Positions 30,515 through 33,150 of a DNA stretch of 33,150 bases are shown here, piece after piece. Origin of the DNA: Cocleimonas sp. (GTDB taxonomy: Bacteria; Pseudomonadota; Gammaproteobacteria; Thiotrichales; Thiotrichaceae). A program made the position numbers and the translations under genes. The DNA lies in NCBI GenBank assembly GCA_021647365.1, contig JAKIUW010000034.1, positions 1-33,150 on the forward strand. Reading direction: 5' to 3'. Position 1 is the stretch's first letter. Every line of letters starts with the position of its first letter. The notes under the pieces were generated by a model. That model searched no databases. It had not been told where the DNA came from and saw nothing but the letters and a program-made list of their open reading frames with translations.

Positions 30515-31483
30515 GTGACCAATATTAACCGCCGTTTCTGCGTAGCACCGATGCTCGATTGGACTGATCGACATGAGCGTTACTTCCTGCGTTTAATCTC
30601 AAAACATGCTGTGTTGTATACAGAAATGATAACAACAGGTGCGCTGATTCATGGTGACAAAGAACGGTATCTTCAGTTTAATAAAGAAGAACATCCTGTC
30701 GCGCTTCAACTAGGTGGTAGTGACCCTGAAGCCATGGCTATATGCGCAAAAATGGCAGAAGATTACGGTTATGATGAAGTGAATATCAATGTAGGTTGCC
30801 CCAGTGATCGCGTACAAAATGGAGCTTTTGGCGCATGTTTAATGGCGGAGCCTGAACTAGTTGCAGAAAATGTTAGCAAAATGCAAGATGCCGTGGATAT
30901 TCCTGTCACCGTAAAAAACAGGATTGCTATCGATGAGATGGATGAATATAAATGTCTTCCAAATTTTTTAGAAAGTATCTCACAGGCAGGTTGTAAAACA
31001 TTTATCATCCACGCACGAAAAGCATGGTTAAAAGGCTTAAGCCCAAAACAAAATCGTGATGTGCCACCGCTGAATTACGAGCTGGTTTATCAAATGAAAC
31101 GTGATTTTCCTGAACTGGAAATTATCATCAACGGTGGCATCAAAACCTTAGCTCAATCTGAGGAGCATCTAAAACACATTGATGGTGTGATGGTAGGGCG
31201 TGAGGCTTATCATAATCCTTATATTATGAATCAAGTAGATGAACGTTTATACGGCGATGAGCAAGATAATAAAACGGAATTAGATGTGCTTAATCAGTAT
31301 ATGGAATACATGCAAAAACAAATGGATAAAGGCGTGTATTTAAAGCATATGAGCCGTCATTTATTGGGGCTATTTATAGGACAACCCGGCGCAAAAGCAT
31401 GGCGACGACACATCAGCGAAAATGCCTACAAAGAAGGAGCGGGAATCGAAGTTATCCAACAAGCAGTAAGTTATATAAATTAA
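30515..31483 (+). CDS. dusA: tRNA-dihydrouridine synthase DusA
   Basis: This FMN enzyme reduces uridines 20/20a in the D-loop of tRNA. The 322 residues begin FCVAPMLDWTDRHERYFLRLIS, and the catalytic Cys is Cys95 in NVGCPSDRVQNGAFGACLM. Family features follow in VTVKNRIAID, FIIHARKAWLKGLSPKQNR, INGGIK and GVMVGREAYHNPY. The start is GTG at 30515; nearby ATG codons run into stops. It is followed by tRNA-Asn, which is fitting but probably not functionally linked. Confidence 0.96.
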   Translation: MTNINRRFCVAPMLDWTDRHERYFLRLISKHAVLYTEMITTGALIHGDKERYLQFNKEEHPVALQLGGSDPEAMAICAKMAEDYGYDEVNINVGCPSDRVQNGAFGACLMAEPELVAENVSKMQDAVDIPVTVKNRIAIDEMDEYKCLPNFLESISQAGCKTFIIHARKAWLKGLSPKQNRDVPPLNYELVYQMKRDFPELEIIINGGIKTLAQSEEHLKHIDGVMVGREAYHNPYIMNQVDERLYGDEQDNKTELDVLNQYMEYMQKQMDKGVYLKHMSRHLLGLFIGQPGAKAWRRHISENAYKEGAGIEVIQQAVSYIN

Positions 31484-31597
31484 AGCCAATAACTACAGCA
31501 TTTGGTCATTTAGTGGTTGACCAGAAACCAAGCAGCCAGTAAAATTCGCGACCTCTGTTGATCATCGTTTAGATGTTGCGAGCAGATTTCTACCAAT

Positions 31598-31673
31598 TCC
31601 TCGATAGCTCAGTTGGTAGAGCAGTAGACTGTTAATCTATTGGTCCCTGGTTCGAGTCCAGGTCGAGGAGCCA
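31598..31673 (+). tRNA. tRNA-Asn (GTT)
   Basis: A complete 76-base cloverleaf is present. The acceptor TCCTCGA pairs with TCGAGGA, the D arm is GCTC/GAGC, the anticodon stem GTAGA/TCTAT has GTT at 31631-31633, and the T arm is CCTGG-TTCGAGT-CCAGG. CCA is encoded. Its 3' half is the probable attachment site of the integrase located 100 bp downstream. Confidence 0.97.
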
Positions 31674-31680
31674 TATTTTA

Positions 31681-31716
31681 AAAGGGCTGTAGCGTTTTTT
31701 GTTACAGCCCTTTTTC
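31681..31716 (+). terminator. Rho-independent terminator after tRNA-Asn
   Basis: AAAGGGCTGTA (31681-31691) pairs with TACAGCCCTTT (from 31703) and is followed by T-rich sequence. It lies 8 bases after the tRNA. Confidence 0.85.
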
Positions 31717-31730
31717 TTTGTTTTTCAAAT

Positions 31731-31770
31731 AAGGTACAATAAAGGTACACTGCTCAGATGCAAGGTACAC
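31731..31770. repeat. Three AAGGTACA direct repeats upstream of the integrase
   Basis: AAGGTACA occurs at 31731-31738, 31742-31749 and 31762-31769, at 11- and 20-base intervals. The last two share AAGGTACAC. Placement between the tRNA attachment region and the integrase start suggests arm-type integrase sites, excisionase sites or an operator of the integrase gene. Confidence 0.6.
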
Positions 31771-31773
31771 TTT

Positions 31774-32511
31774 ATGGCTACCATCGTTAAGACCAAATCA
31801 GGTTCTTGGAAAGCGATTATTCGCATTACAGGAAACCCAATAGCGACCAAAACTTTTAGAATTAAGAGAGATGCAACCGATTGGGCAAGAACGACAGAAG
31901 ATGAAATAGTTCGTGGTATTTATGTGCCTAGAAATAACTCTGAAAAAACAACAATAACAAAAGCGTTTGATCGCTACCTCAAAGAAATATCCTCATTAAA
32001 AAAACCATCTACTCACAAGTTTGAAAAAAATCGGGCTAAATTCATTCAAAAGCAATTAGGTCGTTATACCTTGGCTTCATTGAGTGCTGAACATATTGCA
32101 AATTACCGTGATCAACGCCTTGCTTCAGGATTAAGTACAGATACAGTTCGGCTAGAACTAGCCTTGCTCAGTCATTTATACACTGTCTCAATTAAAGAAT
32201 GGGGAATGGGCATACCTGCTAATCCTGTATTAAATGTAAGAAAGCCAAAAACATCTAAAGGGCGTGACCGACGACTAGAAGGAGATGAAGAGCAACGGCT
32301 GTTTGCTGCTTGCGAGTCTTATAGTAACCCTATGCTAGCGTGGATAGTTAAGTTAGCTTTGCATACAGGTATGCGTCATGGTGAAATTGTCAGCCTTACA
32401 CGTAACAATGTGAACTTGGAGAAAAGAACACTATTTTTGTCAGATACTAAAAATGGCTCATCACGAACAGTACCTTTATCAAATAAGGTGTTAATAAGCA
32501 TGCAAAACTGA
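31774..32511 (+). pseudogene. Phage-type tyrosine integrase, truncated by an IS21-family insertion
   Basis: The N-terminal part has the arm-binding and SAM-like domains (GSWKAIIRITGNPIATKTFRIKRDATDWA; LGRYTLASLSAEHIANYRDQRL). The catalytic domain begins with the box I arginine in HTGMRHGEI and the beta-strand lysine in SDTKNGSSRTVPLS. The reading frame then enters insertion-sequence DNA near 32501 and stops at 32509-32511. The box II H-x-x-R and the catalytic Tyr are therefore lost and the protein should be inactive. The ATG at 31774 with AAGGT 7 bases upstream is preferred over an earlier in-frame start that falls in the terminator hairpin. Such integrases with N-terminal Arm domains commonly use tRNA genes as targets. 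Confidence 0.88.
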
Positions 32512-33150
32512 CCCACTTTAGGGGTTAATTGGCATCGAAAATTGACCCACCTATTTGTAGTTTAATACCAAGCTTTAGCTTGGAGAATTTAATAGGTGAT
32601 ATTAATGGAAACAGCCATGAAAGTGCGTCGTCGCATTTTAATCAATAATGAAAGTATACGATCAGTTGCAAAAGAAACAGGACTCTCCCGAAACACCATA
32701 CGCAAATATTGCCGTGATGATTCACCACCAAAATATAAACGCATCGCACCCAATTTTAGTCCTAAGCTAAAAGGGTTTGAGGATCAATTAACGCAATGGT
32801 TTGAGTTTGATCTTAAACGCCCTAAGCGTGAAAGGCGTACCGCACAAAAACTCTATGAGCAGCTCGTGATTGAAGGTTATCAAGGATCCTATTCTCCTGT
32901 CTGTCGCTTCGTAAAAAAGTTAAGAGCCACCCAACTGTCTCTAAACGATGCTTTTATCCCTCTGAACTTTAAAGCAGGCGATGCCATGCAGTTTGATTGG
33001 AGTCTTGAAGTGGTGCTGCTGGGTGGTGTTGAGACACGACTAAAAATTGCTCACTTCAGACTCTCGCACAGCCGTAAGCCTTTTATTGTGGCGTATCCTT
33101 GTGAAACACAAGAGATGCTACTTGATGCGTTTGTACAAGCCTTTGGCTTT
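32501..33150 (+). mobile_element. IS21-family insertion sequence (left part, continues past the window)
   Basis: The element seems to begin with tgcaaaactgacccacttta and has a second copy of the (A/T)TTGACCCAC-like unit at 32541-32550. Multiple short terminal repeats of this kind are typical of IS21. istA follows. The insertion splits the integrase gene. istB and the right end lie outside the window. Confidence 0.82.
32605..33150 (+). CDS. istA: IS21-family transposase IstA (partial, C-terminus outside window)
   Basis: The visible 182 codons contain an N-terminal helix-turn-helix (RRRILINNESIRSVAKETGLSRNTIRKYC), a basic linker with PKRERRTAQKLYEQL, and the start of the DDE domain with the first catalytic Asp in GDAMQFDWS. 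ATG at 32605 follows AGGTGAT. IstA works with the AAA+ protein IstB, expected just downstream. Confidence 0.92.
   Translation, partial: METAMKVRRRILINNESIRSVAKETGLSRNTIRKYCRDDSPPKYKRIAPNFSPKLKGFEDQLTQWFEFDLKRPKRERRTAQKLYEQLVIEGYQGSYSPVCRFVKKLRATQLSLNDAFIPLNFKAGDAMQFDWSLEVVLLGGVETRLKIAHFRLSHSRKPFIVAYPCETQEMLLDAFVQAFGF

Noticed and set aside
31699..31773. N-terminal extension of the integrase
   Set aside because: It would start inside the tRNA terminator hairpin and span the AAGGTACA repeats; the ATG at 31774 has a proper ribosome binding site and begins the domain.

Overview
The window looks like a chromosomal segment of an AT-rich gammaproteobacterium. The main evidence is synteny: pncC-recA-recX-alaS-lysC-csrA in one direction is a gammaproteobacterial order. 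A 607-residue TypA/BipA, ZnuABC, DusA next to a tRNA-Asn, and rpmB-rpmG agree with this. I cannot name the genus from sequence alone; a sulfur-oxidising or Thiotrichales-like lineage is only a guess.

Layout. 1-123: tail of a probable IS4-family transposase and its terminal repeat. 137-2995: terminator, typA (-), a truncated globin (+) and a small membrane protein (-). 3168-5883: a DUF1800/DUF1501 gene pair with two copies of a ~140-bp hairpin repeat, each starting on a stop codon. 5897-6702: accessory patch holding a znuB 3'-end remnant and a ParE/RelE toxin-antitoxin module. 6721-9318: znuB-znuC (-) and divergent znuA (+). 9319-10965: a MITE-like element, a secreted C39-like cysteine peptidase and msrA. 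10962-14165 (-): a second DUF1800/DUF1501 pair, here lipoprotein plus Tat substrate. 14261-21591: pncC, recA, recX, alaS, lysC, csrA. 21640-24609: rpiA (-), ilvA, rpmB, rpmG. 24837-29974: a Gld-type ABC export module (ATPase, permease, GldG-like protein), a lipoprotein, a DUF4340-like protein and mutM. 30088-31483: FUN14 protein (-) and dusA (+). 31598-33150: tRNA-Asn followed by an integrase cut by an IS21-family element, the edge of an integrated island.

The most striking unexplained structure is a family of interspersed palindromes (seven full copies and four half copies). Their arms read roughly AAGCACACCCCCC / TTTTACATGAT with the mirror arm opposite. Most start within about 10-20 bp of a stop codon. 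There are two subfamilies, CAC and TAG, in which both arms change together. They lack a U-tract, so they are not ordinary terminators; they look like REP-type elements.

The second item of interest is the presence of two independent DUF1800-DUF1501 pairs within 11 kb. DUF1501 proteins carry alkaline-phosphatase-clan-like Asp/His motifs and Tat signals. Their DUF1800 partners differ in export route: one is a lipoprotein, the other has no visible signal. The function of this two-gene system is not established to my knowledge.
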